Shown here piece after piece: positions 44,577 to 56,500 of a stretch of DNA of 64,000 nt. The DNA lies in contig NZ_CP022685.1 of NCBI RefSeq assembly GCF_002556545.1, positions 744,001-808,000 of the forward strand. The letters are read 5' to 3'. The position numbers and the translations under genes were made by a program. How positions within the stretch are numbered: position 1 is the first letter of the stretch; every line of letters begins with the position of its first letter. The notes beneath the pieces were generated by a model. It did not search any database. It saw only the letters and a list, made by a program, of their open reading frames with translations, and was not told where the DNA came from. Source of the DNA: Streptomyces formicae. Its GTDB lineage: Bacteria; Actinomycetota; Actinomycetes; Streptomycetales; Streptomycetaceae.

Positions 44577-47500
44577 TCCGACATCCTCCAGTCGCCTTCC
44601 AGCAGATCTATTTCGCTCTGGCTCAGCTCCACCAGAGGCATGTCCGAGGGGGTGTATCCGCCGGTGGCCGGCCGGCGGGCGTGCTCCACCAGTGCCTCGA
44701 GGGCTCTGAACCACGCGTCCGCGAGACGGCGGACCTCCTCCTGGGAGAGCACGTGCTTCGCGTAGAGCCAATGGGCCGTCAGTTCCGGCCCGTTCGCGCC
44801 GTCTCGGGTCACGGCCGCGAGGTCGACGGCGTGCGGCAGCCGCATGCCGGGTGCCTGTCCGCCGACTCCGCTGAGGTCCGCGAGGACCGACCAGTCGGTC
44901 GCGGCCTCGGTGGTCTCCGACTCGGTGAACCGGCCCAGGTAGTTGAAGCCGATCTGGGCCCCGGGCCGTGCGGCGAGGGCGCGTGCCGTGCGGGGGTTGA
45001 GGTGGCGCAGAGCGCCGTAGCCGATCCCGTTGTCCGGGACGGCCCGCAGCTGCTCCTTGATCCGCTTGAGCACCTGGCCCGCGGCGGGCCCGGCGGCCAG
45101 CGCCTCGGCGTGGTCGTAGACACCGGGATCGAGGCGCACCGGGTACATGTTGGTGAACCACCCGACGGTCCGGGACAGTTCGGTGCCCGGCAGGATCTCC
45201 TCCTCACGGCCGTGGCCCTCCAGGTCCACCAGGACTCCCGTGGTGCCGTCGCCCCGCAGATCGGCGACGGCCATGGCCAGCGCGGTCAGCAGGACTTCGT
45301 CGACACCCGTGCGGAAGGTCTCGGGAACGGTCGTCAGTACGGCCTGGGTGAGATCGGGCGAGAGCGTACGGGCGAGTGTCGCGCCGCGCTCGTTCACGTC
45401 CTGCTCCGGGTCCATCGGCCGCTTCCCGATGAGCGGCTCGTCGTGGGCGAGGACCTCCTGCCAGTGGGCGAGTTCGGTCTCCCTTGCCGGGTGCTGCGCC
45501 CAGTCGGCGAGCCGCAGGGACCAGCCGCGCAGGGACGTGCCGACCGGCTGCAGCGCGGGCTGCTCGCCCTTGACCACCGCCTGCCACACCTCTTCGAGGT
45601 CCGGGAGCAGGATGCGCCAGGACACTCCGTCGACGGCGATGTGGTGGACGCTCAGGAAGATCCGTCCCGGCTCGTCCGCTCCCCGGTCGAACCACACGGC
45701 CTGTACGAGGCTGCCCTCCTGGAGCGAGAGCCGTTCCCGCGCGGCGTGCGCGTGCTCGACCATCAGCTTGAGGTAGGCGTCCTCCTCGAGACCCGCGCAC
45801 TCGACGCGCCGCACCATGGGGTCGGCGGGGACGGCGCCGGGGGCCCTGACCTCGAGCTGCCAGCCGTCACCCGCGCCGGTCCCTTCCCTGGGCGCGCCGG
45901 GGTCGACGGTGAGGCGCAGCCGCAGCGCGTCGTGGTGGTCGAGCAGGGCCTGCACGGTGGCCACCAGGCGTTCCTGGTCGCAGCCGGCAGGGGCCTGGAG
46001 CACCCGCCACTGGTGGAGTTCGTCGACGGGGCCGCCCAGTTCGGCGAACCAGTGCACGATCGGGGTCAGCGGGACGGGTCCGACGCCCGCGCCCTCCTCC
46101 TCGACGCTCCCGCCGTCGGTCTCGGTGGCCACGCGGGCGAGCGCGGCGGCCGTCTTGTGCTCGAAGACGTCCTTCGCCGAGATCACCAGGCCGCGCCTGC
46201 GGGCCCGGCTGGCCAGTTGGATGGACATGATGCTGTCGCCGCCGAGGGCGAAGAACTCCTGGTCCACACCGACCTGTTCGAGGCCGAGGACGTCGGCGAT
46301 CAGCTCGCAGAGCAGCCGTTCGCGCTCGGTGCCCGGCTCTCCCCCGCCCAGCGGTCCCGCACCGAAGTCCGGTGCGGGCAGGGCCGAGCGGTCGAGCTTG
46401 CCGTTGGGCGTCAGCGGGAACTCGTCGAGGCCGATCAGCGCGGCCGGGATCATGTAGTCGGGCAGGCTGCGGGTGAGGTGGTCGCGGATCTCGCCGGTGT
46501 CGACGTCTCCCGACGCGCCCACGAGGTAGGCCACCAGGCGCCGGTCGCCCGACCGGTCCTCGCGCACCGTCACCATGCCCTGGGCGACCGAGGCGTGCTG
46601 GGCCAGTACGGCCTCGATCTCGCTGAGTTCGACGCGGAAGCCGCGGATCTTGACCTGCTCGTCGGCGCGGCCGACGAACACCACCGAGCCCGCGGAGGTC
46701 CAGCGCACCAGGTCGCCCGTCCGGTACATGCGGGCGCCCGCGAGGCCGAACGGATCGGCGACGAACCGGTCGGCGCTGAGGTCGGGCCGGTTCAGGTAGC
46801 CCCGGGCCACTCCCTCGCCCGCGAGGTACGCCTCGCCCGTGACGCCCGGCGGCACCGGGTTGAGCGCGCTGTCGAGGACGTAGAGGCGGTCGTTGGGAAT
46901 GGGGCCTCCGGCGTCCGGCACGGTGTCGCCGCGCAGCGGGTCGCTCATGGTCGTCAGGACGGTGGACTCCGTGGCGCCGTAGACGTTGATGACCCGGACC
47001 CCCGCCTGCGACCAGCGCTGGGCCAGTTCGGCGGAGAAGGACTCGCCGCCCATGAGCACTCCGCGCAGGGAGGGTGCCCGTTCAGGGTCGAGGGTGGCCA
47101 GGAGGGTCGGCGGGAGCGCGGTGTGCGTGACTCGCTCGCGGGTCACCAGGTCGGCCAGTTCGTCTCCGCCGACGAGTCCCGACACCGGGCCGAGGACCAT
47201 GGTGGCGCCGGTGAGCAGCGTCATCACGTAGTCGCCGATGGCGGCGTCGAAGTTGGGCGACACGAGCTGGAGCACCCGGCTGGCCTCGTCGAGGGCCAGC
47301 TTCTCGGCGTGGGCGGCCGCGAGCGAGGCCAGGCCCGTGTGGGGCACGACCACCCCCTTGGGACGGCCGGTCGAGCCGGAGGTGTAGATCGTGTACGCGG
47401 CGCCTTCGAGCCGCAGCGGTGCGACCCGGTCCCGGTCCGTCGGATCGTGCGCGGGACGGTCGGCGACCGCGGTGCGCGTCGCCGGGTCGTCGAGCAGGAG

Positions 47501-50500
47501 CCGGGGCGCGTCGCCGACGGGCAGCGTCGCGGCCGTCTCGGAGGTGGTCACGAACAGCGTCGGACGGGCCTGTCCGAGCATGTAGGCGATGCGGTCGGCG
47601 GGGTAGTTGGGGTCGATGGGCAGATAGCCCGCGCCCGCCTTGAGCAGGGCCACCAGCGCGACGACGAGTTCGTCGGTGCGGGGCAGCGCCACGGCCACGA
47701 ACTGCTCGGGGCCCACGCCCAGGTCGATGAGGTGGTGCGCGAGCCGGTTGGCGCGTGCGTTGAGTTCCGCGTACGACACGGCCGTGCCCTGGCACTCGAC
47801 GGCGATGCCGTGCGGGGTGCGGGCAGCCTGCGCCTCGAACAGGCTGGGCCAGGTCTCGCGCGGCAGCTCCCGCGCGGTGTCGTTCCACGTGCCGAGGACG
47901 AGTTCGCGTTCGGCGGGTTCCAGGACGTCGACGCGGTCGACCGAGAGGCCCGGGTCCCTCGTCACGGCGTCGAGGAGCCGCAGGTAGCGGTCGGCGATGC
48001 CCCGTACGGTGCTCTCGTCGAAGAGGTCGGTGCTGTACTCCACCGAGCAGTACATGCCGCCATCGGCGCCGTCCCTCGCGGGCACCTCGCCGAATCCGAA
48101 GAGCAGGTCGAAGCCGGAGGTGCCGGTTCCCACGGGGTGGGGCGTGACGCTCAGGCCGTGGCTGCCCGCCTCGGTGCCGGGCGGCACCGGGTCGGTGTTG
48201 TTGAGCGAGAGCACCACCTGGAAGAGCGGGTGCCTGGCCAGGGTGCGTTCGGGGCTGAGGGCGTCCACCAGCCGTTCGAAGGGCACGTCCTGGTGGGCGT
48301 AGGCGTCCAGCACGGTCTCCCTGACCCGTCCGATGAGCTCGGCGAAGGTGGGGCCGCCGGAGACGTCCGTGCGCAGCACCAGGGTGTTGACGAAGAAGCC
48401 CACCAGGTCGTCGAGCGCCTCGTCGGTCCGCCCGGCGACCGGGGAGCCGACCGGGATGTCGCTGCCGCCCCCCACCCGGTACAGCAGGGTGGCCAGGGCC
48501 GCCTGGAGGACGATGAAGACGCTGGCGTCGTGCGCCTGGGCGACCTCACGCAGCCGGGCGTGCAGCGCGTCGGGGACGGTGATGTCGAAGCGGTCGCCCC
48601 GGTAGGAGGGAGAGGCGGGCCGGGGGCGGTCGGTGGGCAGTGCGAGCTCCTCCGGCAGCCCGCTCAGGGTCTTCGTCCAGTAGGCGAGCTGGGACCCGAT
48701 CTCGCTGTCCGGGTCGTCCTGGGAGCCGAGCAGCTCCCGCTGCCAGAGCGTGTAGTCGGTGTACGTCACCGGGAGTTCGGCCGACGTGGGCTCCTCGCCC
48801 TCGAGCCGCGCGGTGTAGGCGCGGGTCAGGTCGCGGGCGAGCAGCGGTATCGACCAGCCGTCCGCGGCGATGTGGTGCATCAGCAGCAGCAGGACGTGCT
48901 CGTCGTCGGACAGTGCGAACAGCCGTGCCCGCAGCGGGAGTTCGGTGCTCAGGTCGAACGGGTGCCGGGCCTCCGCCGCCAGCCTGTCGTCCAGTTCCTC
49001 CGCGGTGACGGGCAGCACGACCAGGCCGATGTCCGCCTCCTCCGGGGTGAGCACCCGCTGGAAGGCGCCCTCGTCGTCCTCGCCGAAGGCGGTGCGCAGC
49101 GGTGCGTGCCTGGCCACGACGGAGCGCAGCGCGGCGGCCAGGGCCGCGCGGTCCAGCGGGCCCGAGAGCCGCAGGGACAGCGGCATGTTGTAACCGGCGC
49201 TCGGCCCTTCGAAGCGGTTGAGGAACCACAGCCGCTGCTGTCCGTAGGAGAGCGGGACGCGGTCCGGCCTCGGCCCCGCCGTGAGGGCGGCGCGGCCACC
49301 GGGGCCGCCGTCGAGCGCGGCGGCGAGCCCGGCGACGGTCGGCGCGTCGAAGAGGGTGCGGATGCCGACCTCGGTGCGCAGGACGGTCCGGATGCGGCTG
49401 GCGAGGCGCGTGGCCAGCAGCGAGTGCCCGCCGAGGTCGAAGAAGGAGTCGTCGATGAACACCTGCTCCACGCCGAGCACTTCGGCGAAGAGCCCGCAGA
49501 GGATCTCCTCGCGCGGTGAGCGCGGCTCCCGCCGGGGGCCCTCCGCGGTGCGCTCGGGCGCCGGGAGTGCCGCACGGTCGAGCTTGCCGTTGGGCGTCAG
49601 CGGCATGGCGTCCAGGAGCACGAACGCCGAGGGCAGCAGATGGTCGGGGAGCGTCAGAGCCAGGTCGGCGCGGAGCGCCGAAGGGGTCGGTGACGCGCCG
49701 TCGGCGGGGACCACGTAGGCGACGAGGCTCCGGTCGCCCGGCCGGTCCTCGCGCACCACGACCTCGGCCCGCGCGACGCCGGGCAGGTCCGCGACGGCGG
49801 CCCTGATCTCGCCGGGCTCGACACGGACACCGCGGATCTTGACCTGGTCGTCGGCCCGGCCGAGGAACTCCAGGGTGCCGTCGCGGCGCCAGCGCACGAG
49901 GTCTCCGGTGCGGTACATCCGCTCGCCGGGCCCGCCGAACGGGCAGGCCACGAACCGCTCGGCGGTCAGCGCCGCGCGCCGCACGTACCCGCGGGCGAGA
50001 CCGGCGCCGCTGATGTACAGCTCGCCGCCGACGCCCGGGGGCACCGGGTTCAGCCCTTCGTCGAGTACGTACACCCGGGTGCCCGCCACCGGCCTGCCGA
50101 TGTGCGGCGTCTCGCCCTCGGCCAGGGGCGCGCTCATGGTCGCGGTGACCGTGGCCTCGGTCGGACCGTAGGCGTCGATGATCCTGCGCCCGCCGCGGGT
50201 CCAGCGCCGGGCCAGTTCGGGCCCGAAGGCGTCGCCGCCCGTCATGACGGCCCGCAGGGTGGTGACGCGCTCCTCGGGCACGGTGGCAAGGAGGGGCGGC
50301 GGCAGCAGGATGTGCGTGGCGGCCCGTTCGGTCATCAGGTCCGCCAGTTCGTCACCGGTGAGCCTGGCGTCGGCGGGGCCGAGCACCAGGGTCGCGCCGG
50401 AGACCAGCGCCTGGGTGACGTCGGCGACGGCGGCGTCGAAGCTGAGCGACATCAGTTGCAGCACCCGGCTCGACGTGTCCATGGCCAGGTTCTCGATGTG

Positions 50501-53500
50501 GCTGGTGAGCAGCGAGTTGAGCCCTCGGTGGGTGACCGCCACGCCCTTGGGGCGGCCGGTGGAGCCCGAGGTGTAGATGACGTACGCGGTGTTGTCCGGG
50601 CACGCGGCGGCCACGTCGCCGCCCTCCTCCGGGTCGGTGTCCCGCGCCGCCGCGAGCCGCGCGCGCACCGCCGGCGCGTCGAGGTCGACGAGCCGCTCGG
50701 TCCCGGCGGCGCCGAGGGCCTCGGCCGCCGCGCCCCGGGTGTCGGCGTCGGCGAGCACCAGGACCGGTGCGGCGTCATCGATCATGTACGCGATGCGGTC
50801 GGCCGGGTAGTTGGGGTCGACGGGCACCCACGCGGCCCCGGCCTTGACGGCGGCGAGCATCGCCACCATCCAGGACTCGCCGCGCGGCAGGACCAGCGCC
50901 ACCAGGCTCTCGGGTCCCGCGCCTTCGGCGGCCAGCACGCGGGCGAGGCGATTGGCCCGCGCGTTCAGCTCCGCGTACGAGAGGCGCCGCTCCCCGCTCT
51001 CCACGGCGATGTGTTCCGGGGTGCGTGCCACCTGCTCCTCGACCATGGCGCGCAGGGTGCGCGGCGGCAGGGCGTCGCCCGTCGCGCTCCAGCTCTCCAG
51101 GACACGGCGGCGTTCACCGGCGTCGAGGACGTCGGCCTCGCCGATGCGACGGCCGGGTTCGGCGGACGCCGAGTCCAGCAGGCGTACGAAGCGCTCGGCA
51201 AGGTCGGCCACCGTCTCCCGGTCGAACAGGTCGGTGCTGTACTCCAGGACGCCGTGCAGTCCGTCCTGGTGCGCCTCGGGCCGCTCGTGCAGGGCGAAGG
51301 CGAGGTCGACCTTGGCCGTGGCCGTGCTCACCTCGTACGGAGCGATGTCGGTGCCGGTCAGCGTCAGCGCCTCCGAAACCCCGGACCGCGCGGTGTTGTT
51401 GAGTGCGAGCGCGACCTGGAAGAGCGGGTTGCGGGACAGGGACCGTTCGGGGGCGAGCACCTCCACGAGGCGCTCGAAGGGGACGTCCTGGTGGGCGTAG
51501 GCGGCCAGGTCCGTCCCGCGCACCCGCTCGATCAGCTCGGCGAACGTGGGGTCGCCCGAGGTGTCGGTGCGCAGGACGAGGGTGGTGACGAAGACGCCGA
51601 CGACCTCGCCCACCGCGTCGTCGCCGCGGCCCGCGGCCGGGGCGCCGAGCGGGATGTCCGTTCCCGCGCCGAGCCGGGTCAGGAGGGCGGCGAGACCGGC
51701 CTGCAAGACCATGAAGAGGCTGGAGCGGGTCTCCTGGGCCAGGAGCCGCAGCCGCCCGTACAGCTCGGCGGGTATCTCGAAGCCGACCAGGTCGCCCTGG
51801 TGGCTGGCGGTCGCGGGGCGGGCCCGGTCCGTGGGCAGCACCAGTTCCTGCGGGCTGCCGCTCAGCGTCTTCCGCCAGTGGTCGAGCTGACGTGCCTGCA
51901 CGCTGTCGGCGTCGCCCTCGTCGCCGAGCACCGCGCGCTCCCACAGCGCGTAGTCCGCGTACTGCACCGGCAGCGGCGGCCGGCCCGGCCGCTCTCCCGC
52001 GCACCGCGCCGCGTAGGCGGCGCCGATGTCCCGGCCGATGAGCGGCATCGACCAGCCGTCGCCCGCGATGTGGTGCATCAGCATCAGCAGGACGTGCTCG
52101 TCCTCCGCCAGGCTGAACAGGTGCCAGCGCACCGGCAGTTCGGTGCGGATGTCGAAGGGCCGCCGCGCGGCGTCGGCCACGCGCTCGGCCAGCTCCTCCT
52201 CGGTGGTCGCCACCGTGTGCAGTTCGGGCGCCGTTCCCGGGTCGAGCACCACCTGGTGCGGCCCTTCGGCGTCCTCGGCGTAGACGGTGCGCAGCGCCTC
52301 GTGCCTGGCCACCGTGTCGGCGAGCGCCTGCCGCAGCGCGTCGATGTCGATCCGGCCGGTGATCCGTACCGCCGCGGGCATGGTGTACGTGGGGCTCGGC
52401 CCCTGGAGCCGTTCGAGGAACCAGAGCCGCTGCTGGGCGAACGAGAGCGGCAGCCGGTCCGGGCGCGGCGTGACGGCGGTGACCGGGGTGCGGCCCCGCT
52501 CCGCGCCGTCGAGGGCGGTGCTCAGGGCTGCGACCGTGGGCGACTCGAACACCTGGCGGACCGAGAGTTCGGCCGACAGGGTCGCGCGGATGCGGTTGAC
52601 GAGCCGGGTGACGAGCAGGGAGTGGCCGCCCAGGGCGAAGAAGTCGTCGTCGATGGAGACCTCGGCCACGCCGAGCACCTCGGCGAACAGGCCGCACAGG
52701 AGTTCCTCGCGCGGGGAGCGCGGGGCCCGCCCGCCGTGGTCGGTTCCGTACTGCGGTACGGGCAGTGCCCTGCGGTCCAGTTTGCCGTTGGTCGTCAGGG
52801 GCAGCGCGGGCAGGACGAGGACCGCGGACGGCACCATGTACTCGGGCAGGGTGCCCGCCGTGTGCGTCCGCAGGGCCTCGGTGTCCAAGGCCGCGCCGTC
52901 CACCGGTACGACGTAGGCGACGATCCGCTTGTCCCCGGGGGTGTCCTCGCGCACGACCACGGCGGCGCGGGCCACGTCCGGGTGGCCGCCCAGGCACGCC
53001 TCGACCTCGCCTGGCTCGATGCGGAAGCCGCGGATCTTCACCTGGTCGTCCACGCGGCCCAGGTACTCCAGCTCCCCTTCGCGGTTCCACCGCGCCAGGT
53101 CGCCGGTGCGGTACATCCGCTCGCCCGGGTTGCCGAAGGGGCAGGCGACGAACCGCTCGGCGGTCAGGTCCTGGCGGTCCCAGTAGCCGCGGGCCAGACC
53201 GGCGCCCGCGATGTGGAGTTCGCCCGGGGTGCCGACCGGGACCGGGCGCAGCCCGCTGTCGAGGACGTAGGCGCGGGTGTTGCCGACCGGGCGCCCGATC
53301 GGGGCGGATCCGGGCCAGCGCGCGGGGTCGTCCGCCAGGGTGTGCGCGGTGACGACGTGGGTCTCGGTCGGGCCGTAGTGGTTGTGCAGCCGGTGGCCCG
53401 GCCTGCGCGCGTGGAAGTGCTGGATGGCGCCGCCCGGTGTGAGGGCCTCGCCCGCCTGGGCGATGTGCCGCAGCGCGGACAGTTCCAGCCCCTGCTCGTC

Positions 53501-56500
53501 GGCGGCCCGGCACACGGCGTCCACCACCAGGTTCGGCGCGTACAGCTCCGCCACCCGGTACTCGTCGAGCCAGGCGGCCAGTGCGTCGGGGTCGCGGCGC
53601 ACGTCCTCGGGGCAGAGCGCGAGCGTCTTGCCGTACAGGAGCGTGGAGAGGATCTCCTGCGCGGACACGTCGAAGCTGATCGCGGTGAACTGCGCGGTGA
53701 CGGTGCCCCCTTCACCGGGGAGGGTGCTGCTGTGCCAGTCGAGCAGGTTCACCATCGCGCCCGAGGGCATGACGACGGCCTTGGGCCGACCGGTGGAGCC
53801 CGAGGTGTACATGATGTACGCCGGGTGGTCCGGCAGCAGCGGCGCCGATCGCTCGGCGTCGGTGACGTCGTCGTCCGCGGGGCGCGGGGCCCGGCCGAAG
53901 TCATCGGCCAGCTCCGGCTCGTCGCCCCGCAGCACCAGCACGGGGCGGCTGTCGGCGAGCATGAACTCGGCGCGCTCCAGCGGCAGTTCAGGGGCGATCG
54001 GCAGCCATGCGGCACCGGACTTCAGGACCGCGAGCAGGGCGACGACCCAGCGCTCGGACCGGGGCATCGCGAGGGCCACGCGCGTCTCCGGGCCCGCGCC
54101 CCGGCCGATCAGGTGACGGGCGAGGCGGTTGGCGCGGGCGTTGAGCTCCCGGTACGTCAGCGTCGCGTCGGATCCCACGACGGCCCGGGTCTCGGGCGTG
54201 CGGGCGGCCTGCCGCTCGAAGAGGGCGGGCAGGGTGGTGGCGGGCACCTCGCGGGCGGTGTCGTTCCACCGCTCGACGACCAGTGCGCGCTCCTCGGGGC
54301 CGAGCACGTCGATGGCGCCCACGGTCTGGTCCGGGGCCGTGCTGACGGCGTCCATCAGGCGCAGCAGGCGGCCGGTCAGTTCGTCGGCGGTGGCCCGGTC
54401 GAACAGGTCGGTGCTGAACTCGAGGGCCGCGTCCATGCCCGCGGGGGCGCCGTCCTGGCCGCGCCGCTCGGAGAAGGACACCAGCAGATCGAAGCGGGCC
54501 ACGCCGGTGCTCACCTGCTGGACTCCGGCGGTGACACCGGGCAGCGGCTGGACGGCGCCGTCGCGTACGGCGTTGTTGAGGACGAGCAGCACCTGGAACA
54601 GCGGCTGGCGTGCGGCCGAGCGCTCCGGGTTGAGTTCCTCGACCAGGCGCTCGAAGGGCACGTCCTGGTTGGCGTAGGCGGCGAGGTCGGTCTCCCGTAC
54701 GCGCTCGAGGAGTTGACCGAACGTCGGGTCGCCGGAGAGGTCGGTCCGCAGGACGAGCGTGTTGACGAAGCAGCCCACCAGGTCCTCGACGGCCTCGTCG
54801 GCGCGGCCCGCGACGGGGCTGCCCAGCGGGATGTCGGTGCCCGCGCCGAGGCGGGAGAGCAGGGTGGCGACGGCGGCCTGGACCACCATGAACAGGCTGC
54901 AGTGGTTCTCGCGGGCCAGTCGTGCCAGTTCGCCGTGGAGTGCGGCGGGGACCGTGAAGTCGATCCGGTCGCCGCGATGGGTGGGCACGGCGGGCCTCGG
55001 CCTGTCCGCGGGGAGGGAGATCTCCTCGGGGAGGCCGTCGAGGGCGGTCCGCCAGTGGTCGAGCTGCCTGCCGATGAGCGTGTCGGCGGGGTCGATGGCG
55101 CCGGTGGTCCCGGCGTCATCGCCGGCACCGTCGGCGCCTCCGTCGCCGATGACCCTCCGCTGCCAGAGCGCGTAGTCGGCGTACCCGACGGGCAGCGGCT
55201 GCCAGTCGGGCTTCCGTCCCGCGCACCGTGCGGTGTAGGCGGCATTCAGGTCACGGGAGAGGACGGGCAGGGACCAGCCGTCCGCCGCGATGTGGTGCAC
55301 CAGGAGCAGGAGCACCTGCTCGCGGTCGGCCGGATCGGCGGGCTCCGGAAGCCTCAGCAGCCAGGCGCGCGCGGGGAGTTCGGCGGCCAGGTCGAAGCCG
55401 TACCGCGCGGCCTCGGCGAGCCGCTCGTCCAGCTCGCCGGGCAGCACGGACACGGTCTCGGGGACGAGGGGGACGGTGTCCCTGACGATCTGGTACGGGC
55501 CGTGGTCGTCCTCGGCGAAGACGGTGCGCAGCGGCTCGTGCCGCTCGACGAGGTCGGTCAGCGCGGCCCGCAGGGCCTCCTCGTCGAGGCGGCCCGTCAG
55601 GCGCAGCGCGAGCGGCATGTTGTAGGTCGCGGACGGGCCCTCGTAGCGGTTGAGGAACCACAGCCGCTCCTGTGCGTACGACAGGGGCAGCCTGGCGGGC
55701 CTCGGCGCGGCCGTCACGGCCTGGCGCGCGCGGTCGGCGTCGTCGAGCCTCGGTGCGAGCCGGGCGACCGTGGGCGCCTCGAACAGGGCGCGCAGCGGAA
55801 GTTCGACGCCGAGGGTGGCGCGGATGCGGCTGATGAGACGGGTGGCGAGCAGCGAGTGCCCGCCGAGGTCGAAGAGGTCGTCGTCGATGGTGATGTCCGG
55901 CAGGCCGAGCACCTCGGCGAACAGGGCGCACAGGATCTCCTCACGCGGCGAGCGCGGGGCCCTTCCCGCGGCGCCCGTGCCGTCCGCGCCCCGGGCGGGG
56001 GCGGGCAGCGCCTTGCGGTCGAGCTTGCCGTTCGGGGTGAGCGGCAGCGCCTCCAGCGTCACGAACGCCGAGGGCACCATGTAGTCGGGCAGGGAGGCGG
56101 CGGCGTGCTCGCGCAGCCGTGCGGCCACCGGGACCCGGCCGTCCGCCGGGACGACGTAGACCACGAGGCGCTTGTCCCCCGGGCGGTCCTCGCGGACGGC
56201 CGCGGCGGCCCTGCGCACGTCCGGGTGACTGCCGACGGCGGTCTCGATCTCGCCCAGTTCGATCCGGAATCCGCGCAGCTTGACCTGGTCGTCGGCGCGT
56301 CCGACGAAGCGGAGCCGTCCGTCGGCGCTCCAGCGCGCGAGGTCGCCGGTGCGGTACATCCGGGACCCGGTGTCGCCGTGCAGGGCGCCGTAGGGGTCGG
56401 CCACGAACCGCTCGGAGGTGAGGTCGTGGCGGGCGAGGTAGCCGCGGACGACGCCCGCTCCCGCGATGTACAGCTCGCCGGGTACGCCCGGGGGCACGGG

